From NCBI GenBank assembly GCA_903863885.1, contig CAIPEB010000434.1, positions 1-42,220 of the forward strand: 42,220 nucleotides of DNA, given 5' to 3'. Of the stretch, positions 23,067 through 33,100 are shown in pieces (position 1 is the first letter of the stretch; every line of letters starts with the position of its first letter). The notes under the pieces are model-generated. The model saw only the letters and a program-made list of their open reading frames with translations, had not been told where the DNA came from and did no database searches. Both the position numbers and the translations under genes were made by a program. The stretch comes from an uncultured Planctomycetaceae bacterium (GTDB lineage: Bacteria > Planctomycetota > Planctomycetia > Pirellulales > Pirellulaceae).

Positions 23067-23954
23067 ATGCGAGTATCGCTGATCGTCGCAATATCCGAAA
23101 ACGGCGTGATCGGGCGCCAGGGGACACTGCCCTGGCGACTGCCCGCTGACTTGCGCCGGTTCAAGCGTTTGACGATGGGCCATCACCTGCTGATGGGACG
23201 CAAGACGTTCGAGTCCATCGGGCGGGCATTGCCCGGGAGGGTCTCGATCGTGCTCACCCGCCGGGCCGGCTATCAGCCGGACGGAGCGCTGGTCGCGGGC
23301 GATCTGGATAGTGCGCTGCGGATGGCGGCGGCCGACGACGAGGTGTTCGTCATCGGCGGCGAGCAGGTCTATCGTGCCGGCGTTCAGCGCGCGGACCGAA
23401 TCTACCTCACCCGGGTGCACGCCGCGGTTCCGGGGGATGTCTGTTTTCCGGCTTGGGACTGCTCGAAATGGCACGTGCTCGAGGAATCGACGCATGCCGC
23501 GGACGAGCAGCATGAGTACGCTTACACATTTCAAATTCTCGAACGCAGGAGTGGAGCACCTATGTCTCAGTCCGTTGAACGCGAATTGCTGGAACTCACC
23601 GAGCGGTTGCTCAAGACGATCATCTCCGGCGATTGGGAATCCTACAAACAGCTGTGCGACCCGGCCATCACCGCATTCGAGGCCGAGGCGCGAGGTCATC
23701 TCGTCGAGGGACTCGAGTTTCACCGGTTCTACTTCGCACTCGAACGCCGGGCCGGTTCGGTGAACACGACGATGGTCGCTCCTCAGGTGCGCATGCTCGG
23801 AGCGGATGGAGCCGTCGTAAACTATGTGCGTCTGACTCAGTCGGTGGGAGACGACGGCAAACCGGTGACTTCGTGTTCGGAAGAGACTCGCGTGTGGCAG
23901 CGATTGGACGGCCAGTGGCGGCACGTGCATTTTCACCGCTCATCCAACCGCTGA
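23067..23954 (+). CDS. folA: Dihydrofolate reductase fused to a CaMKII-association/SnoaL-like domain
   Basis: Residues 1 to about 160 are a complete dihydrofolate reductase: SLIVAISENGVIG, LPWRLPADLRRFK with the catalytic Asp28, MGRKTFESIG, and VIGGEQVYR. It reduces dihydrofolate with NADPH. The frame then continues without a stop into residues 166-295, MSQSVERELLELTERLLKTI and on to HVHFHRSSNR. This second part resembles the CaMKII-association/SnoaL-like cone-fold domain that usually forms a small separate protein in bacteria. ATG at 23562 inside the frame has its own ribosome binding site (AGGAGTGGAG), so both a fusion and a free small protein may be made. The function of the second domain is unknown. 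It follows thyA. Confidence 0.87.
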   Translation: MRVSLIVAISENGVIGRQGTLPWRLPADLRRFKRLTMGHHLLMGRKTFESIGRALPGRVSIVLTRRAGYQPDGALVAGDLDSALRMAAADDEVFVIGGEQVYRAGVQRADRIYLTRVHAAVPGDVCFPAWDCSKWHVLEESTHAADEQHEYAYTFQILERRSGAPMSQSVERELLELTERLLKTIISGDWESYKQLCDPAITAFEAEARGHLVEGLEFHRFYFALERRAGSVNTTMVAPQVRMLGADGAVVNYVRLTQSVGDDGKPVTSCSEETRVWQRLDGQWRHVHFHRSSNR

Positions 23955-23968
23955 CCGGATGCCTTTGC

Positions 23969-23993
23969 GAGAGCCCCTCGTCGGGGCTTCTCG
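23969..23993. terminator. Hairpin between convergent genes
   Basis: AGCCCC at 23972-23977 and GGGGCT at 23983-23988 form a 6-bp stem around a 5-nt loop, extended by an imperfect GAG/CTC flank. It lies in the 50-bp gap between the DHFR fusion gene and the oppositely oriented lpxK and may stop both transcripts. The T-tract is short (TTCTC). Confidence 0.5.
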
Positions 23994-24004
23994 GAAGCCG
24001 CACA

Positions 24005-25096
24005 TCAGACCGCCGGTTCGCGTGACAGGGCGATTGCGGCCAGTTGAGACAGGCGGGTCTCCAGGCCGTCGCGGCCGGTCAGCACCTCGATGCCGCCGCA
24101 CAGGCTGTAAACGGGCAGGTCGCCGAGTCGGGGGGCTTGGATTTTGACCAGGTCCTTCTGGGTGCAGACGATGGCTTCCGCCCGCAAGCCGCGAGCCCAT
24201 TCGGCAAGCGACTCGAGGTCCGTTCGGTCATAGGGGTGGTGGTCGGCGAAGGCTCGGAATCCGGCCACTTTGCAGTCGAGCGTGTGCAGCGTCCTGCGAA
24301 AGCCGTCCGGGTTTCCGATCCCGCAGAAAGCGATGACCGGCGTACCGGCAAGCGAATTGAGCGGCAGTTGTAGATCGGGCCAGGCCATCCAGGATTTTGG
24401 GCGGTGGGCAAGCTCCACGACGGTTGCGTCGGGTGCGAATCTGGCCACCGTGTCGAGAATGCGCCGCTTGTCTGCAGCCTCCGCCAGATCGCAGCGGGTC
24501 AGCGCCACGACATGGGCGCGCGCGAGGCTCGACGCGGGTTCCCGCAGCAGGCCACGCGGCAGGAGATGTCCGTAGCCGAACGGTTCGAGCGCATCGATCA
24601 GGACAATATCGAGATCCCTGTGGATGCGGCGATGCTGAAACGCATCATCGAGGATCAGCAGTTGGCATTCGAACTCCTCGATGGCAGTCATCGCGGCCGC
24701 AACCCGATCCGGGTTGAGCAGGTGAGGGACGTCAGGAAGGAGTTGCTCCAGTTCCAGTGCCTCGTCATTGCATGCGCCGGCGGTAGCACCGTAGCCGCGG
24801 CTGATGAGGGTGACACGCACTCCCTTCTGGCGGAACCAGCGGGCCATCCAGGCGACGGCGGGTGTCTTTCCCGTCCCGCCGGCCGTGATGTTGCCGACAC
24901 TGATGACGGGTACCGGCACCTTGTAAACGGCGGACGATCCCCGGGAATACCGGCGATTTCTCCAGGCAATTGCCAGTCGATAGGCCGGTTCGAGGCAGGC
25001 CAAGGCGGCGCGGCAGATACTTGCCGCCGCGCCGCGTCTCCGGCCGCTTACGACTTCAAGAAACTCCAGGCGGCTCAGCACGGGGCCAAACCTCAT
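24005..25096 (-). CDS. lpxK: Tetraacyldisaccharide 4'-kinase
   Basis: This 363-residue inner-membrane kinase phosphorylates the lipid A precursor at the 4' position. The P-loop VGNITAGGTGKTP is at residues 67-79, and VTLISRGYG, FECQLLILDDAFQHRRIHRD and AFCGIGNPDGFRRTL are typical LpxK segments. A hydrophobic N-terminal stretch (AAASICRAALACLEPAYRLA) anchors it to the membrane. The gene begins 15 bp after an isocitrate dehydrogenase-like gene on the same strand but has no clear ribosome binding site, so translation may be coupled. Its presence indicates synthesis of lipid A. Confidence 0.94.
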   Translation of the reverse strand: MRFGPVLSRLEFLEVVSGRRRGAAASICRAALACLEPAYRLAIAWRNRRYSRGSSAVYKVPVPVISVGNITAGGTGKTPAVAWMARWFRQKGVRVTLISRGYGATAGACNDEALELEQLLPDVPHLLNPDRVAAAMTAIEEFECQLLILDDAFQHRRIHRDLDIVLIDALEPFGYGHLLPRGLLREPASSLARAHVVALTRCDLAEAADKRRILDTVARFAPDATVVELAHRPKSWMAWPDLQLPLNSLAGTPVIAFCGIGNPDGFRRTLHTLDCKVAGFRAFADHHPYDRTDLESLAEWARGLRAEAIVCTQKDLVKIQAPRLGDLPVYSLCGGIEVLTGRDGLETRLSQLAAIALSREPAV

Positions 25097-25111
25097 ACGG
25101 TACCGCGGGGT

Positions 25112-26212
25112 TCAGGTCTTCAGTCGCTGGCAGATGGCTTCGGCCATTTCCTGGGTGCCGACGGCCGTGGGATCGTCGCGATGGGGCTTCAGGTCATAGG
25201 TGACGTATTTGCCTTCGGCGATCACGTCGGCGACCGCCTTCTCGAGGCGGCGTGCCGCGTCTTCTTCGCCCAGATGCTTCAGCATGAGCATGCCCGACAG
25301 GATCAGGGCGGTCGGGTTTACTTTGTTCAGGCCCTTGTATTTCGGCGCGCTGCCGTGAGTGGCCTCGAAGACTGCGCCGTTCGGACCGATGTTCGCTCCC
25401 GGCGCGACCCCCAGTCCGCCGACCAGACCTGCGCCCAGGTCGCTCAGAATGTCGCCGTACAGGTTCGGCAGCACCAGCACGTCGTACAGTTCCGGCTTCT
25501 GGACCAGCTGCATGCACATGTTGTCGACGATGCGTTCTTCGAATTCAATCTGCGGGAATTCCTTCGCGACCCTCGTCGCCGTGCTCAAGAAGAGGCCGTC
25601 CGAGTACTTCATGATGTTGGCTTTGTGGACGGCTGTGACCTTTTTGCGGCCATTGCTTACGGCGTACTCGAATGCGCATCGCACGATCCGTTCCGTGCCC
25701 GAAACGCTCAACGGCTTGATCGAAACGCCCGTTTCGGCACCGCCCGTCTTGATCTTCTTGTCGGAAGGCAGCTTGTTGATGAAATCGATCAGCTGCGAAG
25801 TCTCCGGTTTGCCGGCCTCGAACTCGACGCCCGCGTAAAGGTCCTCGGTGTTTTCACGCACGAGCACCAGGTCCACGCCCAATTCGCTGAAGTACGATCT
25901 CACGCCGGGGTAGTACTTGCAGGGGCGGATGCAGGCGAACAGTCCGAGTTCCTGACGCAGATGCACGTTGATGCTGCGGAAGCCCGTGCCCACCGGCGTG
26001 GTGATCGGAGCTTTCAGTGCGCATTTCGTGCGGCGGACGCTGGTCATGACACTGTCGGGAATCGGCGTACCGATCCGGGCCATTACATCGACGCCTGCCT
26101 CCTGGACGTCCCACTCGATCTTCACGCCCGTAGCATCCACACACTTGCGAGCGGCTTCTGCGAGTTCGGGACCTGTTCCGTCACCGGTAATAAGCGTCAC
26201 CTGGTAAGCCAT
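25112..26212 (-). CDS. NAD-type isocitrate/isopropylmalate dehydrogenase family protein
   Basis: This 366-residue decarboxylating dehydrogenase begins [28 protein letters not shown] is the segment typical of the NAD-dependent isocitrate dehydrogenase branch, and [18 protein letters not shown] carries the catalytic Lys. The coenzyme motif [13 protein letters not shown] shows the NAD-linked type rather than [24 protein letters not shown] binds the metal. It most likely converts isocitrate to 2-oxoglutarate, though homoisocitrate or isopropylmalate cannot be excluded. AGGAGAAGAAC precedes the ATG. lpxK lies directly downstream. Confidence 0.9.
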   Translation of the reverse strand: MAYQVTLITGDGTGPELAEAARKCVDATGVKIEWDVQEAGVDVMARIGTPIPDSVMTSVRRTKCALKAPITTPVGTGFRSINVHLRQELGLFACIRPCKYYPGVRSYFSELGVDLVLVRENTEDLYAGVEFEAGKPETSQLIDFINKLPSDKKIKTGGAETGVSIKPLSVSGTERIVRCAFEYAVSNGRKKVTAVHKANIMKYSDGLFLSTATRVAKEFPQIEFEERIVDNMCMQLVQKPELYDVLVLPNLYGDILSDLGAGLVGGLGVAPGANIGPNGAVFEATHGSAPKYKGLNKVNPTALILSGMLMLKHLGEEDAARRLEKAVADVIAEGKYVTYDLKPHRDDPTAVGTQEMAEAICQRLKT

Positions 26213-26439
26213 GTTCTTCTCCTGGCCAGAATTCGAAAACTATGGGCTATTGATGTGCAAAGCGTCAGGTTGCGACTTGTAGAATCGAGAAGCCCGTGAA
26301 AGTGCGACACACGCTATCAAATGCTCTGGTGATCGTCAACGCGACGGAACGTTCCTGCGATGCGGGCACGGTCCGATGTTCCCGGCTTCGGCACGCCGGA
26401 TTACCGCAGTATCGCAGAGGATTCTCGCCGGGCACTTCC

Positions 26440-27990
26440 TCACAGCGTCGGGCCGACGATCCAGGGCATGAACTCTTCGTCGCCGAGGCCGAGCCGTTCG
26501 CTTTTGGTCTTATTCCCGCTGGCGACGGCCAGGATCTCCTCGAAGATCCGGCGTCCTACCTCCTCGACGGAACGGCCCTCCAGGATGCCGCCTGCGTTTA
26601 CGTCCATGTCGTCGATCATGTGTTCGTACATCGCCGTATTCGTGGCCACTTTGATCGTGGGTACGGGCTTGCACGCAAAGCAGCTGCCGCGGCCGGTTGT
26701 AAAGACCACGACGTTTGCTCCCGCCGCGAGCAGGCCGGTCACGCTGGGCGGGTCGTAACCCGGCGAATCCATCACGACGAGTCCGCGGGTTCGCACCGGC
26801 TCGGCGTACTGGATCACGTCCATCAAAGCGGTTGAGCCGCCCTTGGCAACCGCGCCCAGCGACTTTTCCGCAATCGTGGTCAGGCCGCCCTCCTTGTTGC
26901 CGACCGACGGGTTATTGTCCAGTTCCACGCCGAACAGTCCGGCGTACCACTGCCACCAGCGGATGCGCTCGATCAGTTTTTCGGCCACCTCGCGTGATCG
27001 CGCGCGTCGCGTGAGCAGGTGCTCGGCGCCGAAGATCTCCGGCGTTTCTGTAAGGATCGACGTGCCGCCGCATGCGACAATCATGTCGGATGCGACGCCC
27101 AGAGCCGGATTGGCCGTGATTCCCGAATTGCCATCGGAGCCGCCGCAGTTCGTGCCCAGCACGATTTCGCTTGCCGGCACCGAAACCCGCTTCACGTCGT
27201 TCACGCGAGGGAGCATTTCCGCGATCTTCTGCACGCCGGCTTCAATGGTCTTGGCTGTGCCTCCCAGTTCCTGCATGGTCAGTACGATCGGCCCGCGCGA
27301 TGAGGAGCCGGGGCCTGAAAGCTGGACCAAGCCCTGGTCCTGGATCAGGTTGGCGATTGCCCCCTGTTCGCAGCCCAGACCCACGAGCAGATACGCACCG
27401 ATGTTCGGGTGTCTGGCCATTCCACCCAGGACCCGATTCAGCATCTGGTGGGCCTGACCGCCGTACTGCATGCCGCAACCGGCGTGATGTGCCAGGGCCA
27501 CGACGCCGTCCACATTCGCGTAGTCTGCCAGTTGGTCCGGGGTGAATCGCCGAGCGATCTGTTTGCATACCGAAGCCGAGCAGTTCACGCTCGAAATGAT
27601 GCCGACGTAGTTGCGGGTCCCCACGGTTCCGTTCGTCCGGCGATAGCCCTGGAAAGTGCGGTCGCTGATAGGTGCCGGTGCGGGGGGGATTTCTGAAGCG
27701 ATCGCGTAGTCCTTCTCGTACGCTCCGATCGACAGGTTGTGCACGTGCACCCAGCTGCCGGGCGAGATTGCCTCGGTGGCAAAGCCGATGGTCTGGCCGT
27801 ATTTCAGTACCGGTGCCCCCTTGGCTATTCCCTCGATGGCGATCTTGTGGCCAAGTCGCACGGGCTGGCCTAATTCCACCGTGCGATCGCCAACTTGAAT
27901 ACCGGTGCCGCCGGACAGGTTTTGAATGGCAACGCAGATGTTGTCATTCGGATGTAAGTGGATGGCTTGCATTCGGCTGCAATCTGGCAT
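26440..27990 (-). CDS. UxaA-family hydro-lyase (altronate/galactarate dehydratase type)
   Basis: The 516-residue protein has a short N-terminal SAF domain (IHLHPNDNICVAI) joined to the large catalytic part. That part starts with YRRTNGTVGTRNYVGIIS, contains GLGCEQ and LGTNCGGSDGNSGITANPALG, and ends with a Cys in RGSCFACKPVPTIKV. Known relatives dehydrate altronate, galactarate or similar sugar acids and need iron or another divalent metal bound by Cys and His residues. The length matches E. coli UxaA. A second ATG at 27972 is also possible. It lies 227 bp upstream of the dehydrogenase gene on the same strand, a gap too long to assume co-transcription. Confidence 0.9.
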   Translation of the reverse strand: MPDCSRMQAIHLHPNDNICVAIQNLSGGTGIQVGDRTVELGQPVRLGHKIAIEGIAKGAPVLKYGQTIGFATEAISPGSWVHVHNLSIGAYEKDYAIASEIPPAPAPISDRTFQGYRRTNGTVGTRNYVGIISSVNCSASVCKQIARRFTPDQLADYANVDGVVALAHHAGCGMQYGGQAHQMLNRVLGGMARHPNIGAYLLVGLGCEQGAIANLIQDQGLVQLSGPGSSSRGPIVLTMQELGGTAKTIEAGVQKIAEMLPRVNDVKRVSVPASEIVLGTNCGGSDGNSGITANPALGVASDMIVACGGTSILTETPEIFGAEHLLTRRARSREVAEKLIERIRWWQWYAGLFGVELDNNPSVGNKEGGLTTIAEKSLGAVAKGGSTALMDVIQYAEPVRTRGLVVMDSPGYDPPSVTGLLAAGANVVVFTTGRGSCFACKPVPTIKVATNTAMYEHMIDDMDVNAGGILEGRSVEEVGRRIFEEILAVASGNKTKSERLGLGDEEFMPWIVGPTL

Positions 27991-28123
27991 TTCTAAGTTC
28001 CAAAGTAGTGTCTGATCCGGTATTTCGTCGCCTAGCGGGCCTGTTTCCCGATCTTCTCTTGAAAGCAGTTTCTTTCCAATCCTCGGCCCGCTTTGTACTG
28101 CGGGCGATTAACACGCCAAAAAG

Positions 28124-28151
28124 TTGATAATTCAGCGACTGGCTATACAAT
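28124..28151 (+). promoter_or_regulatory. Candidate sigma-70 promoter for the DUF1559 gene
   Basis: TTGATA at 28124-28129 (five of six) and TACAAT at 28146-28151 (five of six) are separated by 16 bp. The start codon of the DUF1559 gene is about 100 bp downstream, leaving a sizeable leader. The surroundings are AT-richer than average. Confidence 0.5.
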
Positions 28152-28253
28152 CAGGGCTGAAATAAACTAAGATTGCTCGGGCAGACATTTCGATTTCGAG
28201 CCGTCTTTTATCTTTTCTTGTCCTGTCACATTGTGCCAGTGGAGGTCGTCCTC

Positions 28254-29303
28254 ATGCTAAATCGTTCCGTTCGAAGCGATCGCCCAGCATTCACGCTCGT
28301 TGAATTGCTGGTCGTGATTGCCATTATCGGCATCCTGGTGGCATTGCTTCTGCCCGCAGTTCAGTCGGCCCGTGAAGCTGCCCGCCGCATGCAATGCGGC
28401 AACAATTTGAAGCAACTGGGGTTGGGCTTGCAGAACTACCACGACACCTACAAGTCGTTCCCGATGGCGAATTTCGTGTACTTGAACCCGACGAATTCGA
28501 ATGTCAATACGGGCTCGTGGGCCGTTGCGGTGCTGCCGTTCATTGAACAGTCGCCATTGTACGACCAATACAACCGGAACGTGCCGGCGGCCAATGAATT
28601 TGGCGCGGCCGGGCAGGCCAATGTTGCTCTGATCCAGACCGTTCTTCCTGCGTTTATCTGTCCCTCGGCCGTCGGTTCTCCGCAGGGTCGCATCTACACC
28701 GGTGCGATTCCCGCGAACGGAGGCGGATCGATTCCCGGCCTTCCCGCGATGACCTGGAAGGCGGCTCCCTGTGATTACGGGCCGATCAGCGGCGTGCGCG
28801 GAGCTTTCGGCAATGTGGCGTACTCGAACAATCAAGGTGGTGATCGCCACGGCCCGATGCGAGAGCACTATACGGTTGTCGGGCTGGCGAACGGTAACCC
28901 GGGTTGCCGGATGGCCGACGTGGTGGATGGAACTTCGAATACGATTCTGTTGGGCGAACGGACCGGTGGCGGGGAAATCTACTCGAAACGGCTCGCCTGG
29001 ACTGATACTACCTATAAGCCCTTGTTGGCTCCCACCAATGGCGGCGGATGGGGTGATCCGCTGAACGGAGATACGTGGCTGCAGGGTACGCTGTACAGCG
29101 GTCTGACGGCTCCTCCGCAGGGTGGCCCCTGCCCGATCAACTGCACGAACCTCCGTGGATACGGCATGCACAGCTTCCACCCCGGCGGGGCTCACTTCGA
29201 GATGGTGGATGGTTCGACCCAGTTCATCAGCGAAACGGTTGCAGCGTTCGTCTTCGCGGCAAAGATCACGCGGCAGAAGGGCGAAGTTGCTCCGAACGAA
29301 TGA
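28254..29303 (+). CDS. DUF1559 pseudopilin-like protein
   Basis: The 349-residue protein begins with a short basic leader and the type IV pilin-like motif AFTLVELLVVIAIIGILVAL, followed by LLPAVQSAREAARRMQCGNN and LKQLGLGLQNYHDTYKSFP. The C-terminus has the DUF1559 signature HPGGAHFEMVDG (H-X9-DG). It would be cleaved by a prepilin peptidase and held by its hydrophobic helix in the membrane or in a pseudopilus. Genomes of Planctomycetes carry dozens to hundreds of these genes; their function is not established. GGAGGT at 28241-28246 sets the start at 28254. A strong terminator follows. Confidence 0.95.
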   Translation: MLNRSVRSDRPAFTLVELLVVIAIIGILVALLLPAVQSAREAARRMQCGNNLKQLGLGLQNYHDTYKSFPMANFVYLNPTNSNVNTGSWAVAVLPFIEQSPLYDQYNRNVPAANEFGAAGQANVALIQTVLPAFICPSAVGSPQGRIYTGAIPANGGGSIPGLPAMTWKAAPCDYGPISGVRGAFGNVAYSNNQGGDRHGPMREHYTVVGLANGNPGCRMADVVDGTSNTILLGERTGGGEIYSKRLAWTDTTYKPLLAPTNGGGWGDPLNGDTWLQGTLYSGLTAPPQGGPCPINCTNLRGYGMHSFHPGGAHFEMVDGSTQFISETVAAFVFAAKITRQKGEVAPNE

Positions 29304-29327
29304 TTGCCGCCGAATTCGGGTATATCT

Positions 29328-29367
29328 CCGGCTCGCACAGTTTTGTGCGAGCCGGTATTCTTTCTTG
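29328..29367 (+). terminator. Intrinsic terminator after the DUF1559 gene
   Basis: CCGGCTCGCACA at 29328-29339 pairs perfectly with TGTGCGAGCCGG at 29344-29355 across a GTTT loop. A T-rich stretch (TATTCTTTCTT) follows. The 12-bp stem lies 25 bp after the stop codon, so termination here is likely. Confidence 0.85.
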
Positions 29368-29404
29368 CTGACGTTACGGTGCCTCTGGCTTGTTGGGGAT
29401 ATTC

Positions 29405-29842
29405 ATGATGAAATCGGTAGTTCGTTTGTTGCTGGCTTGTTCGCTGCTGACAATCTGTGCCTGCTCGAAGCAGGAGGGGCCTGCTCGCAAGGAAACGTCT
29501 CCTGTTAAAGGCGAGGTCTTTGTCGATGGGAAGCCGGCCGGCGGTTTGCAGGTTACTTTGACGGCGCTGACGCCGGACAATCAGAATGCGACCGTATCGG
29601 CCACGATGACCGCCGAGGATGGGAAGTTCGCCGTGTCCACGTACGAACAGGGAGACGGAGCCCCCGAGGGTGAATACGTCGTCACGTTCATGTGGGGCAA
29701 GCTGAACGTCATGAGCATGGCCTACGGTGGACCGGACAAATTGAACGGACGATATACTGATCCCAAGAAGTCGACGTTCAAGATCAAGGTTGAAAAGGGC
29801 AAGCCGACGGAAATGGGCAAGATTGAATTGACGTCGAAGTAG
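29405..29842 (+). CDS. Transthyretin-like lipoprotein
   Basis: The 145-residue protein has a lipoprotein signal (MMKSVVRLLLACSLLTICAC, with the final Cys the likely lipidated residue). The mature part reads KGEVFVDGKPAGGLQVTLTA and GEYVVTFMW, a beta-sandwich of the carboxypeptidase regulatory/transthyretin-like type. Small lipoproteins of this kind often follow DUF1559 genes in Planctomycetes, and probably work with them at the outer surface, but no role is proven. GGGGA precedes the first of two adjacent ATGs. A terminator lies between it and the DUF1559 gene, so it may have its own promoter or depend on read-through. Confidence 0.88.
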   Translation: MMKSVVRLLLACSLLTICACSKQEGPARKETSPVKGEVFVDGKPAGGLQVTLTALTPDNQNATVSATMTAEDGKFAVSTYEQGDGAPEGEYVVTFMWGKLNVMSMAYGGPDKLNGRYTDPKKSTFKIKVEKGKPTEMGKIELTSK

Positions 29843-29885
29843 CGATCCTGATGGGCACGCCGCGATTCTGATGCGAATGCGGGTC

Positions 29886-29923
29886 CGGGGCGAATTTCAA
29901 CTTGCTCCGGCCCCGTTTTTTTT
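29886..29923 (+). terminator. Intrinsic terminator after the lipoprotein gene
   Basis: CGGGGC at 29886-29891 pairs with GCCCCG at 29910-29915 and is followed directly by eight T residues. The loop is long (18 nt), but the T-run is convincing. It lies 43 bp after the lipoprotein stop. Confidence 0.75.
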
Positions 29924-30138
29924 GATGTTTGAGTGCCCGTTTTCCCGCGACCGAGGCACCTGTCGGTGCTCGGAGTGACTTTCGGGTTATCTTTCTGGGC
30001 ATTCTGCTGCCGAAATGCCCGACGGCATTGGCCTGACGGTTTATAATTGAGCTGTGGCCGTCCTGCCTTCTCGCCATGGTTTTCGGGCCCAGCGAGTGTC
30101 GGTCGGCCGGCTGGGGCAAAGACAGCACGGGCGGCGTC

Positions 30139-33100
30139 ATGTCTTCGAGCACTTCCGCGTACACAGGCGATTCTCCACCGATCGTAGCAGATGAGCGGCC
30201 GGACCCGTCCGAGCAGTTCATCGATCGCCAGCTGCGCAAAACGCGAATGCAGATCAAGCTTGTGGATCTGGCCGTCTCCACGGCGCAGTGTGCGGCGGGT
30301 TTGCTGGGTGCGATGCTGGTCCTGATCCTCGTCGACCATTGGGTATTTGGCCTCGGGTTCTGGACCCGGCTGCTGGCCTTGGTGGCGTTGATCGCGGCGG
30401 CTGTCTGGTTTCTCGGCGGCTCCGTACTTCCGTTGCTCGTGCGCCCGATCAGCGCGTTGTACGCGGCGCGGACGATCGAGGCCAGTGCTCCGACCTTGAA
30501 GAACAGCCTGATCAATTTCCTGTTTTTCCGCGGCGAGCGGGCGGCGCTGTCGCGCGGGGTCTACGATGCCCTGCAGGATCGGGCGGCGCTCGACCTGCGA
30601 AGTGTGCCGCTCGACTCGGCCGTTGACCGCACCCGGCTTATCCGCGTGGGGTACGTGCTGGCGGCCGTACTGACGATGTGCGCCGCCTACACCATTCTGT
30701 CCCCGAAAGACCCGTTCCAGACGATTCACCGCGTGTCGGCGCCATGGGCTGACATCTCGCGTCCGGCACGTGTTGCGATCGAGGATGTTCAGCCGGGCGA
30801 CGCCGACGTGTACCAGGGCCAGCACATACCGATTTCGGCGCTCGTTCGCGGAATCGGGGCCGACGAGCAGGTCACGCTCATTTACACCACGGCCGACTCG
30901 CAGGCCGTCGAGCAGCCGCTGGCCATGAAATGGGACAGCAGCGGGCGGCGGCAGGAGGTTGACTTTCCGCCGGATGCAGCGGGTATCCGGCAGGTTACCG
31001 ACTATCGCATCCGGGCCGGAGACGCGCTCTCGCGGACCTACCGCCTGAAGGTCTCTCCCGCTCCGTCGTTCCGGATTGAACGAGTCGAATACCGCTACCC
31101 GGCCTACATGAAACGGCCTGCGTCAACCGCCGAAGGAAAGGGACCGATCAAGGCTCCCGAAGGAACCCGCGTCACGGTGCATGCCGAGGCCAACTATCCG
31201 ATCCGGTCGGCCGCGATCGAATTTGATTTCGGCGGGTCCGCGAAAGGCATAGGCGGCGGCACGCCGGATCGCCTGCCGATGGAGTTCGCTTCGGCTTCGG
31301 CCCACGGAAGCTGGGTTTTGGAACTCATGCCGGACCGCGCGTCGCCCAGACATGTTTCGTATCAGATCCGATTTACAAATACCCGCGGTCAGCAGTCCGA
31401 AAATGCGGTTCAGTTCCCGATCGAGGTCTCGCCCGACCTGCCGCCCGAAGTGGAAATACTCAGCCCGGAAAGAGACCGGATCGATGTTCCGCAGAACGGC
31501 TCGGAGAAAATCGAGATACGCGCTGTGGATCCGGACTTCGGACTGACCCGGATCGGAGTGCGGGGCGCGGCCAAGGGAGCGGACGTTCTGAAAGCGGACC
31601 TGTTGAATGACGCCGCCGGACGGGCCGGGCAAACGGTGGTCCAGTACGCTTTGCAGCCCGCGAAGATCGGTCTGTCGGTCGGAGACGAGGTGGTTGTCTG
31701 GGCTGTGGCCGAGGACAATCGCACCTCGCCCGGCAGTGAAACGCCGTCGCCGAATATTGCGCGGACCCGCAACTATCACTTCCGGATCGTCGCGTCTGCG
31801 AAGCCGGACGATGCGAAGAACTCGCCCGATGGCGACAAGAAGCAGGAAGGCAAGAACGAGGATCGCTCCAAACCGGGCGAAAAATCACAGTCCGGCTCCG
31901 GGGGCCAGCAGCAGGGTCCGGGGCAGACCGGTTCCTCGAATGAGAAAGGCGGCCAGGAAAAATCCGACTCGTCTTCAGGCGGCGGGTCTTCCTCGGAGGG
32001 CGCGGCCGGCAGCGAGTCCCAGCCCATGCAACAGGGCCCGGAACAGTCAGGCTCGGGACAATCCGGTGCGGAACAATCCGGTTCCGAACCGTCCGGCAAC
32101 TCTAACTCCAAGGACTCGTCCGGCGGTTCGCAGGGAGGTTCGGGCGAGACGGGCAACAGTGCCGCGACGGCCGGTGGCGCAAGCGAAGCCGGGGGCAAAG
32201 AAGAAAGCGGTAAAGAATCCGGCTCGATCGATAACGGCGGTTCGCAGAACAGTGCGAACCAGGACGGCGGCAACTCGGGCTCCGCGTCAGCCAAAGGCGA
32301 GGGCGGGCAGACCGGTGGCGGCGCAGGTTCGCCCCGCGAGGAACCTCTGCACGACGGCGAAGTGATCGAAAAGACGCTCGAACACATGCAATCATCGGGC
32401 AAGGCAGGCCAGGGAGCAAATGACGCGAACCCCGGCCAATCTGCCAACCCGCGGAACGGCAACACAGGTTCCGGCCAATCGCAGGCGGCCGGGCAGCCGG
32501 GCGAAAAGCCGCCTGGAGAAAGGCAACCGAACGATAAGCAGCAGGGCGAGAACGCCGGGGCCTCGCCCGCGAAGCCGCAGACTCAGGACAAGGCCGGATC
32601 ATCTTCGAAAAGTGAACCGCCTGCGGCGAAGCCTGAGGCCGGGAAGGGCGAGGCAGGGACGGAAGGGGCGAAGCCGAATGAGGGCACGCAGGGCGCTAAG
32701 CCCGAGGGCCAGACGCCTGCTGCGGCGGGAGAGGCTCCCGACCAGGCCGGCAGCAAGCCGTCGGCGCAGGCGGAGGGGGCCAGTCCGCAGCAGACACCCG
32801 GCAAGTCCGGCGCGGGTCAACCCGGCGAGAAGCCTCAATCCGGAATGCCCGAAGGCGCGAACCGCGATCGCGAGAAGACGCAGGAGGGCAACGGCAACGA
32901 GAAGCAGGGCAACGAAGCGTCGCCTAATTCCCAGAGCAAGCACCAATCCGACTCGGCGGGAAGTTCCACGGGCGATCGGAGCGGCGGGGGAGAGCAGGGA
33001 GCGGGCCAGAACGCGCGACAGCCGAATGGCAACTCGCCCGGTTCGACTTCAGCGGGTGACCAGGGCGCGGGTGCTGCGGGCGAGCCGGGCCAAGGTGAAA

